Shown here: piece by piece, positions 44,877 through 52,881 of the stretch
How the letters are laid out: each line of letters opens with the position of its first letter
How positions within the stretch are numbered: the first letter of the stretch is position 1
Source of the DNA: an uncultured Prevotellaceae bacterium
Lineage (GTDB): Bacteria; Bacteroidota; Bacteroidia; Bacteroidales; Bacteroidaceae
Reading direction: 5' to 3'
NCBI GenBank assembly: GCA_900314755.1
Contig: OMWH01000016.1
Span: 1-64,000 of the forward strand
Length of the DNA: 64,000 nucleotides
Program-made: the position numbers and the translations under genes
Notes under the pieces: model-generated
Databases searched by the model: none
The model's input: only the letters and a program-made list of their open reading frames with translations
Told to the model about the DNA's origin: nothing

Positions 44877-45447
44877 TGCTCTTCTTTATGAGGTTCTGTG
44901 TATCCTTTGTCCATTTACGGGCTGTAGCCTTCCAGTCAACCATAGGGCTATTGCCCACCATCCAGTCCTTTGATTCGTAGTAATCATGGAAACGCTGAGG
45001 AAGTCCTGCCTTCATCACGTATCCAGCGGGTATCACACATGTTGCCATATAAGACTCGACATCAGCAACCGTCGGGATGACCTTCTCTCTTTGGGTCTGT
45101 CTGTTGTCTATATCTTTAGTATTATAATGCGTCAAGTATTCCGTCCGCTTTACCGTCAAGTTATCCGTCCACTCCAGTAAGGTATATGTGGACGGTGTAT
45201 AACGTGAGCGTCCTTCTTTGAACTCGATAAGTCCAGCATTGGTCAACTGCTTCCTGGCAGTAGTCAATGCCGTTTTGCATACATGCAGTGCGTCACAAGC
45301 TACAACTGTAGAACAGGGGAATGGCATCTTCCAATTCCGCCTGTTGCACTCGTTAAGCAGGTAAACATAGAGTGCTATGGCTGTAGCAGAGAACATATAA
45401 TCCTCGTGAGCACTCCAAAACCGATTTAGATATCCTATATATGTCAT
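44764..45447 (-). CDS. Winged-helix, replication-initiation-like protein
   Basis: About 227 residues. The N-terminal part has a winged-helix layout typical of phage O or DnaD-like replication proteins and of helix-turn-helix proteins in Bacteroidetes elements (SATAIALYVYLLNECNRRNWKMPF, then CSTVVACDALHVCKTALTTARKQLTNAGLIEF read as separate blocks). It has a charged C-terminal tail. It follows the small DNA-binding protein with a 4-base overlap, and likely helps element replication or copy-number control. No primase or helicase motif is seen. Confidence 0.65.
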   Translation of the reverse strand: MTYIGYLNRFWSAHEDYMFSATAIALYVYLLNECNRRNWKMPFPCSTVVACDALHVCKTALTTARKQLTNAGLIEFKEGRSRYTPSTYTLLEWTDNLTVKRTEYLTHYNTKDIDNRQTQREKVIPTVADVESYMATCVIPAGYVMKAGLPQRFHDYYESKDWMVGNSPMVDWKATARKWTKDTQNLIKKSNGTDRCNKECGRNDNRSEARNFVEELEQRTIRTANGE

Positions 45448-45746
45448 TTCTTACTCGGTTTATATTCTGCCAGCTTACCAGACTTAATTAGGTCATTGAC
45501 CTCCTGCTTAGAGTAGAGATTCTTACGTCCAACCTTTTGGCTGCGAAGAAGCCCAGACTTCTCTATTCGCCATAGAGTTGGATAAGAGATGTGTAACTCA
45601 CCGCAGACTTCGCTGCGATCATAGTAGCCCTCCTCAACAGGGCTATCCATAAGGTTGCCGATGTTCTTCTCTGCGAGGCACCGGCTGACAGTCCGATAGA
45701 TGATGTCTTCGAACTGCTGTTCGTTTAGTACGACAATGTTGTCCAT
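45444..45746 (-). CDS. Excisionase/MerR-like helix-turn-helix protein
   Basis: A 100-residue protein. The C-terminal half is a winged helix of the HTH_17/Xis type (RSEVCGELHISYPTLWRIEKSGLL, with LYSKQEVNDLIKSG). Such proteins bind att arms or promoters in integrative elements and promote excision. It starts near repeated TGTGGATTT motifs at 45819-45925 and overlaps the next gene by 4 bases. Whether it acts as excisionase or as transcription regulator cannot be told. Confidence 0.75.
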   Translation of the reverse strand: MDNIVVLNEQQFEDIIYRTVSRCLAEKNIGNLMDSPVEEGYYDRSEVCGELHISYPTLWRIEKSGLLRSQKVGRKNLYSKQEVNDLIKSGKLAEYKPSKK

Positions 45747-45818
45747 GTTTCAATCATTAATTATTATTTCGTGAAATTTTTTGCAAATTTCGGTGTTTTT
45801 CCTGATATTGAAACGATG

Positions 45819-45925
45819 GAGAATGTGGATTTGGAAATTAGAACAAACCAGTTGAATATCAGCGTAATACGGAAAATCCACACCCTTTTGAGGTGTGGAA
45901 AAAGTGTGGTGCGGAGTGTGGATTT
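45819..45925. repeat. Repeated TGTGGATTT-type motifs upstream of the HTH gene
   Basis: GGAGAATGTGGATTT (45819-45833) and GGAGTGTGGATTT (45913-45925) are near-identical direct repeats. A third, weaker copy (GAGGTGTGGAAAA, 45890-45902) forms an inverted repeat with AAATCCACACC (45874-45884). They could be binding sites for the HTH protein, or iterons for element replication. The 179-base gap holds no gene. Confidence 0.45.
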
Positions 45926-46813
45926 CTACTTTTTGAAGGTCAGGGATGGAAATTCGTTTATGAAATCTTTAGACGGTTGCCGTTTAGTAATGCGTTCAGG
46001 ATCGATGTTTAAGTTATCACATACAGCAGTTAACCAGTCTTTTGTATAAAAGGTTTTCAATCTCCTAATGACATAAAGGATATTAAGTCTACTTCCTTCG
46101 AGATATAATGGAGAGAAAAAAGCATGGGTGACATATTTTTTAAATAGATCTTCATCGGCATTGGTAACGACCTTTCTTCCACGGAGGAAACTATATAATC
46201 GCTGTAAATCTGGGCCATCATCCTTTATTGATTCATAACTGGACATTGTTGAGAAATCAACGGTTGGTGCTGGGTTTGGATCTGCTTTTTCTTCTGGAAT
46301 GTTGTTCTCTACGTCTATTGGAGCCTTAGCCTTTTCTTTCGGGCTATCACTTGTAGAATGTGAAGTCTCTCTTTCTGCGATATAGAACAGAATGCCCTCG
46401 TGACGACCGAGGTTTATGGTGTATTGGCGGAACTTGTCCTTGTCCCAGGCACCACTATTCAAATCCTCTACTGACTTAAACTTGCTTGCCAAGGTCATGT
46501 AATCCTGATGTTCAAGAGGATGTTTCAAGTCATTTCTTCGACAGCCATTGTAAGTATTAGTAAATCCGTTCACGTACCAACGGCTTATTTGAGACTTGAA
46601 CAAATCGGGCTCTACTCCTGATAGTTCTCTGTATTTGCATTCTATGTTTTGCAGTAGTTCCAGAATATCTGCCCTGACCATCGCTTGTACATGCGGTTTC
46701 TTATACTCAGAGACAAAGAGAGAATAACCCTCGACTTTCTTTGAGCTGAAGTCCTGATAGTCGCCCTTGATGATAGGTTTCACCCACTCATGGAGAAAAT
46801 CATATGCTTCCAT
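45926..46813 (-). CDS. Hypothetical protein of the mobilisable element
   Basis: About 295 residues with no domain I can name. The first ~140 residues are helical with many aromatics (EAYDFLHEWVKPIIKGDYQDF). The middle 150-190 is acidic and proline-rich, and the C-terminus contains RRLKTFYTKDWLTAVCDNLNID. It lies between the AlbA_2 gene and the HTH gene, same strand. It may be involved in replication or target recognition. Confidence 0.6.
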   Translation of the reverse strand: MEAYDFLHEWVKPIIKGDYQDFSSKKVEGYSLFVSEYKKPHVQAMVRADILELLQNIECKYRELSGVEPDLFKSQISRWYVNGFTNTYNGCRRNDLKHPLEHQDYMTLASKFKSVEDLNSGAWDKDKFRQYTINLGRHEGILFYIAERETSHSTSDSPKEKAKAPIDVENNIPEEKADPNPAPTVDFSTMSSYESIKDDGPDLQRLYSFLRGRKVVTNADEDLFKKYVTHAFFSPLYLEGSRLNILYVIRRLKTFYTKDWLTAVCDNLNIDPERITKRQPSKDFINEFPSLTFKK

Positions 46814-46832
46814 ATCGCTTGCTCCTTTTCTG

Positions 46833-48353
46833 TTATATAGCTACATACTTCTGAGTAGGGCTTTTCGGCGATTCCGGCTCTGTCATTCGAAGAGACTTGT
46901 TTAGAAGTGGATCAATATACCTTTTCTTGACTTTATATCTATCGGTCATACCAAGGTGCTCGCAAATTTCAGATAAAGTCTTTGGCTCTTTGCAGAAAGC
47001 AAGGAGCTTTTGCTCATTCTTCTCTTTCTTACTTACTGCCTTTTCATCATTACTTACTGCCTTTTTGCCGCTACTTACTGCCTTTTCATCATTACTTACT
47101 GCCTTTTTGCCGCTACTTACTGCCTTTTCATCATTACTTACTGCCTTTTTATCGTTAATCCCTGCCTTTTCTGTGCTACTCCCTGCCTCTAAGGCAGCAA
47201 GTGGACGGTTCACACGAACAGTAAACTGGTTCCCCTCCTTGCTGTCAATAAACTCTACATGGCTGTCTTCGGCCAATACGCGAGGGATGCCTGAGCCTAA
47301 ACCACGATAAGGCATCGTCTTGGCGCAGAAGTTGGCCATCAAAGGGTTGCGGGCATACGAGTTGCCCAGTTTCACCTCGTCTATCGTATGGCCACCCATC
47401 ACGCAGCCTGGATTCACTATTTCCACTCTGTCATCGAAGACCATCAGCCGGATAGCGGCCGTTTTCAGCAGGTCGATATGTACAAGAGCATTCTGGAGCA
47501 GTTCTTCCAGTACGGTCTCAGGAATCTCCAACTGTCCGATAGAGTTAAACGACTGTCCGTTCTGTGTTCGGCGAAGGCACGATTTCAGCCACATCATAGC
47601 TTGTTCGAACATTTCAGGAATAGTACCTTCTATGTCACGGCTGTCACGGTATTCAGTTCCTGCGATGCTGTTGCCATAAAACCAAACGGCCTTGATAACA
47701 AACATAGGCTTGAACTGTTGCGGGCGTTGACCAAAGAACAACAATCCTGCTGTGGTAAGCCTTCCTTCCGAATCCGTAATATGAAGATTGTGCAACAACT
47801 GATCTTGTGGCACATCAAATTCTGTCATGGGTTTGCCATAGACATTCTGAAAGAAGCGGTCAAGGGCCAACGTGTCTATGTCTCTTACTGACGTATCTTT
47901 CACACTGGCTTCATCAGCATGATATTCACCTGAGTCTTGAAAGAGGCTTAATAGTTCGCTGTTCTCAGTCACCCGGCGTTTGTCGGCACCTTGCTTCACC
48001 CAGATATGACCAGCCAGGTCTTTGTAGGGTTTGTTATGTCCTCTTTGCACGGTTGCCACCAGAATCATTTTTCCATCTACGTCCACAACGTCTGTCTGGA
48101 TATAGATGGTTGGGCGTACCTGTTCATTGGCAGTATTGCCCAGTTCACGGCTTGTCTGTTGGATGGCATCGTAGTCGAGGCCAAGAATCTCGCCAGTCTT
48201 GTCTTTCACTCCAAACAGCAGGTCTCCACCTTCACAGTTGGCAAAGGCTACCATTTCTGCAGCAATCTCCTTCTGTGTAGTGAACTGTTGCTTAAACTGC
48301 ACTCGGCTCGTCTCGCCACGGCGTATCTTATTCTTCAGCTCTTTTTCTGTCAT
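46833..48353 (-). CDS. AlbA_2/Schlafen-like ATP-binding protein with a repeat linker
   Basis: About 506 residues. Residues ~10-130 match the AlbA_2 DNA-binding domain (ETSRVQFKQQFTTQ, ANCEGGDLLFGVKD). Residues ~270-380 resemble the divergent HATPase_c_4 segment of RecG-like regulators (RLMVFDDRVEIVNPG, PYRGLGSGIPR). Residues ~392-440 are seven 7-residue repeats alternating KAVSNDE and KAVSSGK, then a winged helix (LSEICEHLGMTDRYKV). Family members act as regulators, and some take part in phage defence; a defence role is not shown here. The linker length may vary through the 21-bp DNA repeat. Confidence 0.82.
   Translation of the reverse strand: MTEKELKNKIRRGETSRVQFKQQFTTQKEIAAEMVAFANCEGGDLLFGVKDKTGEILGLDYDAIQQTSRELGNTANEQVRPTIYIQTDVVDVDGKMILVATVQRGHNKPYKDLAGHIWVKQGADKRRVTENSELLSLFQDSGEYHADEASVKDTSVRDIDTLALDRFFQNVYGKPMTEFDVPQDQLLHNLHITDSEGRLTTAGLLFFGQRPQQFKPMFVIKAVWFYGNSIAGTEYRDSRDIEGTIPEMFEQAMMWLKSCLRRTQNGQSFNSIGQLEIPETVLEELLQNALVHIDLLKTAAIRLMVFDDRVEIVNPGCVMGGHTIDEVKLGNSYARNPLMANFCAKTMPYRGLGSGIPRVLAEDSHVEFIDSKEGNQFTVRVNRPLAALEAGSSTEKAGINDKKAVSNDEKAVSSGKKAVSNDEKAVSSGKKAVSNDEKAVSKKEKNEQKLLAFCKEPKTLSEICEHLGMTDRYKVKKRYIDPLLNKSLRMTEPESPKSPTQKYVAI
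47032..47178 (-). repeat. Seven 21-bp tandem repeats inside the AlbA_2 gene
   Basis: Units begin at 47032, 47053, 47074, 47095, 47116, 47137 and 47158. Two variants alternate (ending CATCATTA and TGCCGCTA), so the higher-order period is 42 bp; the last two units are diverged. The unit is a multiple of three, so the frame stays open whatever the copy number. Confidence 0.9.
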
Positions 48354-48456
48354 ACCTTATTATATAATAGGCTCTATTCAGCCTTGTGATTGCAAAATTA
48401 AACATTTATTGTCATATTATAGACGGCTATACTCAAAAAATAGCCGAAATTAACAC

Positions 48457-49950
48457 TTACTTCTCTGCTTCTTTCATCAATGCCTTTCGTTCTTTCGCAC
48501 TCATGCTCCGCAGTAATTCAAGAAGTCCGGCTTTATTGTCAGCAGGTTTACTTTCCTTCAGCAGGTAGGCATTGTATTCCAGCATCTTCTCCAGCGGATA
48601 GGTTCCGATATAGTTTGATGTGATGTCACCACTGCTGCTATGCCCCATACTGTCACTGATATACTTATAAGGTACGCGACCAGAATTGTTCAGGTTCGTG
48701 GCAAAACTATGGCGAGCCCAGGTCGGTGTAGGCAACTGTTCCAAGCCAAGCAGTTTGGCAACAATCTCCATGTGCTTGCGGATGTACTTGTTGTAACGCT
48801 GGATGACCCATATCTCTTTATCGGGAGTAATGCCCTGGCTCATAATGGGAAATACACGTTGCCTCTGTTTGGGCTCGTTGGCATACTTGTCGAGAATCTT
48901 CTTGATTTCAGGCGTAATGGGGAAGATGACCTCGCTGGCATCCTCATTACGTTCCCTCGTCTTATGCCGGAGGAATCGCAACTGCTTACCATGGGTGGCA
49001 AAGTACCATCCGTCATATTCCAGACGCAGCGTGTCAGCCAGATTCTGCCCGTCACCGAGGTACATGAAGAGAAATAGACCAAGATCACGAAAAAGAGCCT
49101 GTTTTGCCTTAGGAGGGTATAGTTCCCTGCCATTTTCATCCTTTGCCTCGTATTTCTCCCAGAAGTCATAGAGCTGGCTCATCGTAGTCACGTCAAGGAA
49201 TTCGTGCTTGCGACTCGTTTTCTTGTTATACCCTGAATCCTTGAACATGTCCTTAGTGCTGCCATTAATCAGATTCCTGCTGATGGCGATATTGACGATG
49301 GTACGGAACGTGCGCAGCACGATACCGATGTAGGTAACGCTCAGCCCATCTTTCTTCATCACCGCTGTCCAATTTTGTATGAACGAACTGTCTATGTCGC
49401 TAAATTCAACATTCTCGCCATTGTCTTTGACAAACCTGTTTCTCACGTCTCTACCCACTCTTGCCGTACCAGCTTTACCACTGTCAGTTTTCTCCTGAAG
49501 ATATTCGTCCCAAATCCGGTAAATACTTGTCGTGTCATCCTTCTTTCCTTGATAACGGTCTTGAAGCCGCTTGATAGAGAAGGTACCTTCACTGATAAGC
49601 TGGTTGGTCAAGTCTTTTATTTTCTCCATCAACGTTTTCAGCTCATTTCGTTCTGCCAGTTGTATTCTGCGCCCTGTTTTCTCATAATCGCAGAGTTGGA
49701 TCCACTCTTCCATCGTATATTTCTCACCAAGTCTGAGAAAAGCCTTCTTGCCCTCATAGGCAATCCTAACAGCGACAGGTAAGGGCTGACTATAATCGCC
49801 AGCCTTGCGTATATCGAGAATCAATGAACCAAAAACACTTCCGTTCGAGGACGTGAATTTCGCCAAACATTTCTCGCCTCTACTACCCTTAGACGAACTG
49901 TTTGAAGCAGAATTTTGGCTTTCTTTTGCCTTATTTTTCTCTAATTTCAT
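48457..49950 (-). CDS. Tyrosine recombinase (integrase) of the element
   Basis: About 497 residues. The N-terminal SAM-like core-binding domain precedes a catalytic domain near 290-480. Catalytic landmarks are the box II Arg in TWARHSFATN near residue 411, GHSSSG (second His), and the nucleophile Tyr in SNYIGTY near residue 445. The box I Arg is not at its usual place (LGDGQNLADTLRLEYDG), and the box II His of HxxR is Thr; related Bacteroidetes integrases also deviate here. It lies ~200 bases from the right repeat and points away from it, so it can catalyse integration at the tRNA 3' end. A good ribosome-binding site (AAAGGAG) precedes the ATG. Confidence 0.92.
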   Translation of the reverse strand: MKLEKNKAKESQNSASNSSSKGSRGEKCLAKFTSSNGSVFGSLILDIRKAGDYSQPLPVAVRIAYEGKKAFLRLGEKYTMEEWIQLCDYEKTGRRIQLAERNELKTLMEKIKDLTNQLISEGTFSIKRLQDRYQGKKDDTTSIYRIWDEYLQEKTDSGKAGTARVGRDVRNRFVKDNGENVEFSDIDSSFIQNWTAVMKKDGLSVTYIGIVLRTFRTIVNIAISRNLINGSTKDMFKDSGYNKKTSRKHEFLDVTTMSQLYDFWEKYEAKDENGRELYPPKAKQALFRDLGLFLFMYLGDGQNLADTLRLEYDGWYFATHGKQLRFLRHKTRERNEDASEVIFPITPEIKKILDKYANEPKQRQRVFPIMSQGITPDKEIWVIQRYNKYIRKHMEIVAKLLGLEQLPTPTWARHSFATNLNNSGRVPYKYISDSMGHSSSGDITSNYIGTYPLEKMLEYNAYLLKESKPADNKAGLLELLRSMSAKERKALMKEAEK

Positions 49951-50015
49951 AACGTTACTCCTTTAAAAGTTCTTATTTTATCGGGCTTACAGACTATAGT
50001 CGGTTGCCGTTTTGG

Positions 50016-50036
50016 GTGACCTTCAGGTGACCTTTT
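50016..50036 (+). repeat. 21-bp end repeat, right copy (candidate integrase arm site)
   Basis: Exact copy of 17660-17680 in the same orientation, about 110 bases inside the right repeat, between the integrase promoter region and attR. Confidence 0.7.
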
Positions 50037-50084
50037 CGCCCGAAAACTGCTGCAAATTTACGAAATTCTTGGAAATAGTCAAAC

Positions 50085-50116
50085 ATGTTAAAGCGTTTAT
50101 TTTCAGCGCTTTAACA
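50085..50116. repeat. 11-bp inverted repeat next to attR
   Basis: ATGTTAAAGCG (50085-50095) and CGCTTTAACAT (50106-50116) pair perfectly around a 10-base loop. A 12-bp palindrome ATTTCATGAAAT follows at 50125-50136. Both lie between the arm-like repeat and attR, where recombination-directionality or host factors commonly bind. Confidence 0.6.
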
Positions 50117-50148
50117 TTATTTGTAATTTCATGAAATACATGCAAAAC

Positions 50149-50193
50149 CGACTCATAATCTGGAGGTCCCAGGTTCAAGCCCTGGCTGGTCCA
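50149..50193 (+). repeat. attR: displaced 3' half of the tRNA
   Basis: Exact 45-bp copy of 17566-17610. It has no 5' half and cannot make a tRNA. Two open frames on its minus strand are artefacts of tRNA sequence. Confidence 0.95.
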
Positions 50194-50197
50194 CAAG

Positions 50198-50230
50198 TAA
50201 AGGCAGTTGCGGGAAATCGCAACTGCTTTC
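50198..50230 (+). terminator. Original chromosomal tRNA terminator
   Basis: GCAGTTGCG (50202-50210) pairs with CGCAACTGC (50217-50225), with A-T pairs at its base and TTTCTT after it. It directly follows the displaced tRNA end and was presumably the terminator of the tRNA gene before insertion. Confidence 0.8.
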
Positions 50231-50296
50231 TTCGTTATAAATGTTAAAAGTTTTAAGTTTGTCGATAAAAGTTTTGCAGTTATCAATTATTATTCC

Positions 50297-50304
50297 TATC
50301 TTTG
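50297..50304 (+). promoter_or_regulatory. -7 box, LruC lipoprotein promoter
   Basis: TATCTTTG followed by GCAACATC, about 97 bases before the ATG at 50401, giving a leader of about 90 bases. Confidence 0.65.
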
Positions 50305-50400
50305 CAACATCTATTGACTTTATATATAAGATGTTTGCGGACACGCAATAAGCTGATCAAGGTGATAATAAACATGTTTAATAATTAATAACTATACAAG

Positions 50401-52782
50401 ATGATGAACAAAAAGTATTTGATGAACGGCTTTGCCGCATTGGCACTCGTTGCTTCCGTTAGTAGCTGTACTAAGGATGTGACGGCGATGAGCCAGGGCG
50501 AGATTGATGAGAAGTCGAAAGAGAACGCTGAGTTACAACTCGGTTTGAGAATTCCTGATGGGCAGACATGGAACATGGCTTCACAGGTTGAGGCTAATGT
50601 TTCAGTTAACTTAGGTTTAGATCAAGAGTACACAGTTGCTGTGTATGATAAGAATCCTCTATATGATAGCAGTGCAAGATTTTACACGATGGGTAAAGTT
50701 CAGGAGGGAGGTTCTTTTAATGCATCTATCACTCTTCCAACTGCTGCAAAAACAGTATATATTGCCACGTATGACAGCAAGAACCGTAGCGTAGTTAATA
50801 CCGTGAATGTAGAGAATGGAAAGATTGTTGCTAATATCGGTGGTTCAGGTGTTGCTGCAAAAAATCGTGCCGTTGAGGATGCCAGTGTTTATCCCGACTA
50901 TGTAAAGACATTGGATAATTATTTGAATCCGGCATCAGTGGTTGTTTATGGTAACAACTTCACAGTAGCTAATATTTCTTTGGAAGGAATGGCTTCTTAT
51001 ACAGCTCTTACAGATGCAATTATCACAGGTGATACAAGTCAGGGAAATCATACTTTGAGTGATAAAAATTCCAATCCAACTGAGCATTTCCCAGGAAATG
51101 GTGATGGTAAGCACTATCGTGTTGCAGCTGATACTGAAATTACAGAGGTTTTCAACATTAATGGAACCTATGGCGTTATTAATGATGCTGTCATTTATAT
51201 TGAGGGTACCGTTCACTTGAATGGCAATACACTGAATGGTCCAACACTTGTTGTGGCTCCTGGTGGTAAGATTATTCTTGATGGTAATACCGATATGAGC
51301 AATGCTGGTCGTATCGTGGTGATGGCTGGTGGTTCTATTGAGGCAGCTGAAAATGTTACTCCTACATTCAATGTCAATAATGGTGCTGCTTGCTATAATG
51401 CAGGAACTATTGATTTCGATGGTCAATTGAATGTTAATGGTTCTGATACTTACAATAAAGGCACTATCACAGTTGACGTTCTTCGCAATACTAGTGGCGG
51501 TAAATTTACGAATTTTGGTCATATCACAGCTCGTACTAATATGCAGGCTGCAGACTCATACAACTCTACTATCATCAATGGCTGCTATATGCACTTCACA
51601 GAAGATGCAGGAATCGGTACACTGACTATGCTTGATAATAGCCGTTTGGACGTTGATGGACGTGCTGAGTTCAATCAAGGTGATCAGTATTTATATAACA
51701 ATAGTAAGATTAATGTAGGTACTTTGTACGTAAATGCAACATCTTTCTGGGGTACTGACAATACCTCTGATAAGGCAATAATCAAGATGGATAAAGTGTA
51801 CTTCGCAGATAATATTTATATTAATCAGAATAAAAATGACAAGTATCAGAATGAAAGATGGACTTGGATAGCAAGAAAGGTAACAGGTAAAGGTGAAATC
51901 TATCTTGACTGGGATGATAGCGAAACTTATGATAAGGACGGAAATAAAATAACCTTAGACAATGGGTATACCATGCTTAGTGTAGTAAGAGGCTCCGAGT
52001 ATAACTATACATCAGAAGCTTCGTCTCCTATCATTATCCCAGAAGGCGATTGCACCGGCATGGGTAATAATCCTGGTGGTGGCGGTGGTAAGATTTATGG
52101 TGATCCTGTCGTTTACACCTATGCTTTCGAGGACCAGACTGTTGGTACCGACTACGATATGAATGACGTTGTGCTGAAGGTCAGCTACAAAGTTAAGAGC
52201 ACCAATGCTGAGACTGGTAAGGTTGAGTACGACAAGACCAAGCTCGTAGCTACGTTGGTTGCCGCTGGTGCTACCTATAATATCAAGGTGAAGATTGGTG
52301 AAACATATCTCTTTGATGGTGCTGAGATTCACGAAGCACTGGGTGTTAATCCAGGTGTGATGGTGAATACAGGTAATGGTAAGGCTCAGACAGCAACTCC
52401 TGTCTCTGACGAGATTCTTACAGAAGGACTCGCTGACGAAGATGGAAATATTGACTTCACCCAGCTGCCAGTGTCTATCGAGGTTCTGAGCACGAATACC
52501 ACTTACGTCTATCCTAACACGGATGAGTATCCACATGCCATCATGGTTCCTACAGACTGGGCATGGCCTACAGAGCGTACAATCATTACAGAGGCTTATC
52601 CTGGTTCTGGTACAGAGACTATCACCGCAGAAGATGGTACTGTATTCCCCATCAACTCATTCTCTGCATGGGCTGCTACTCCAGCGGCAAACCGTGCTAC
52701 GGTGCTGGGTAGCGTTAAGTGGTATGAGACATCTGCTGCCAATGGTAAGACCATGACTAACGCCTCTGCCACCAACAATTAA
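50401..52782 (+). CDS. LruC-domain lipoprotein
   Basis: About 793 residues. A lipoprotein signal is present (MMNKKYLMNGFAALALVASVSSC, lipid Cys at residue 23). A long Asn/Gly/Thr-rich beta region occupies ~150-480, with parallel-helix-like repeats such as NGTYGVINDAVIYIEGTVHLNGN. The C-terminal domain contains FEDQTVGTDYDMNDVVLK near residue 575, the signature of LruC (DUF4842) proteins, which are surface-exposed lipoproteins of unknown binding role. A glycan- or ion-binding role is inferred from related DYDMND motifs. It sits just outside the element. Confidence 0.85.
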   Translation: MMNKKYLMNGFAALALVASVSSCTKDVTAMSQGEIDEKSKENAELQLGLRIPDGQTWNMASQVEANVSVNLGLDQEYTVAVYDKNPLYDSSARFYTMGKVQEGGSFNASITLPTAAKTVYIATYDSKNRSVVNTVNVENGKIVANIGGSGVAAKNRAVEDASVYPDYVKTLDNYLNPASVVVYGNNFTVANISLEGMASYTALTDAIITGDTSQGNHTLSDKNSNPTEHFPGNGDGKHYRVAADTEITEVFNINGTYGVINDAVIYIEGTVHLNGNTLNGPTLVVAPGGKIILDGNTDMSNAGRIVVMAGGSIEAAENVTPTFNVNNGAACYNAGTIDFDGQLNVNGSDTYNKGTITVDVLRNTSGGKFTNFGHITARTNMQAADSYNSTIINGCYMHFTEDAGIGTLTMLDNSRLDVDGRAEFNQGDQYLYNNSKINVGTLYVNATSFWGTDNTSDKAIIKMDKVYFADNIYINQNKNDKYQNERWTWIARKVTGKGEIYLDWDDSETYDKDGNKITLDNGYTMLSVVRGSEYNYTSEASSPIIIPEGDCTGMGNNPGGGGGKIYGDPVVYTYAFEDQTVGTDYDMNDVVLKVSYKVKSTNAETGKVEYDKTKLVATLVAAGATYNIKVKIGETYLFDGAEIHEALGVNPGVMVNTGNGKAQTATPVSDEILTEGLADEDGNIDFTQLPVSIEVLSTNTTYVYPNTDEYPHAIMVPTDWAWPTERTIITEAYPGSGTETITAEDGTVFPINSFSAWAATPAANRATVLGSVKWYETSAANGKTMTNASATNN

Positions 52783-52820
52783 TCGCAGACATCAAATACT
52801 TAAAATTTATATATCGTAAG

Positions 52821-52857
52821 AGTGGGGCATCTATGTGAATAGGTGCCCCACTTTTTT
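52821..52857 (+). terminator. Rho-independent terminator of the LruC gene
   Basis: AGTGGGGCA (52821-52829) pairs with TGCCCCACT (52844-52852), followed by a T run. Confidence 0.88.
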
Positions 52858-52881
52858 GATTACGAAAAAGTCGTAATAACT

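Larger units (their letters stand above)
17566..50193. mobile_element. 32.6-kb tRNA-integrated mobilisable element carrying an aryl polyene-type cluster
   Basis: The element is bounded by a perfect 45-bp direct repeat (17566-17610 and 50149-50193) made of the tRNA anticodon loop to 3' end. The intact tRNA is on the left and only the 3' fragment on the right, as expected for a tRNA-targeting tyrosine recombinase. The integrase gene lies near the right repeat. A MobV relaxase with a candidate oriT and no recognisable type IV secretion genes indicate an integrative mobilisable element that needs a helper. The cargo at 17785-40645 is a one-strand biosynthetic cluster, visibly more A+T-rich than both the mobilisation genes and the chromosome flanks, suggesting a separate origin. 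The repeat-to-repeat distance is 32,583 bases. Confidence 0.93.

Noticed and set aside
41137..50193. Self-transmissible conjugative element (ICE)
   Set aside because: No type IV secretion (tra/vir) genes are seen; only relaxase, integrase and accessory genes are present, so it is scored as mobilisable.
50149..50193. Second tRNA gene
   Set aside because: Only the 3' half is present; the D arm, the acceptor 5' strand and part of the anticodon stem are missing.
50023..50344. Two minus-strand open frames (87 and 63 codons) over the attR region
   Set aside because: Their sequence is the antisense translation of the tRNA fragment and its flanks, a well-known annotation artefact. No ribosome-binding site or homologue-like features are seen.
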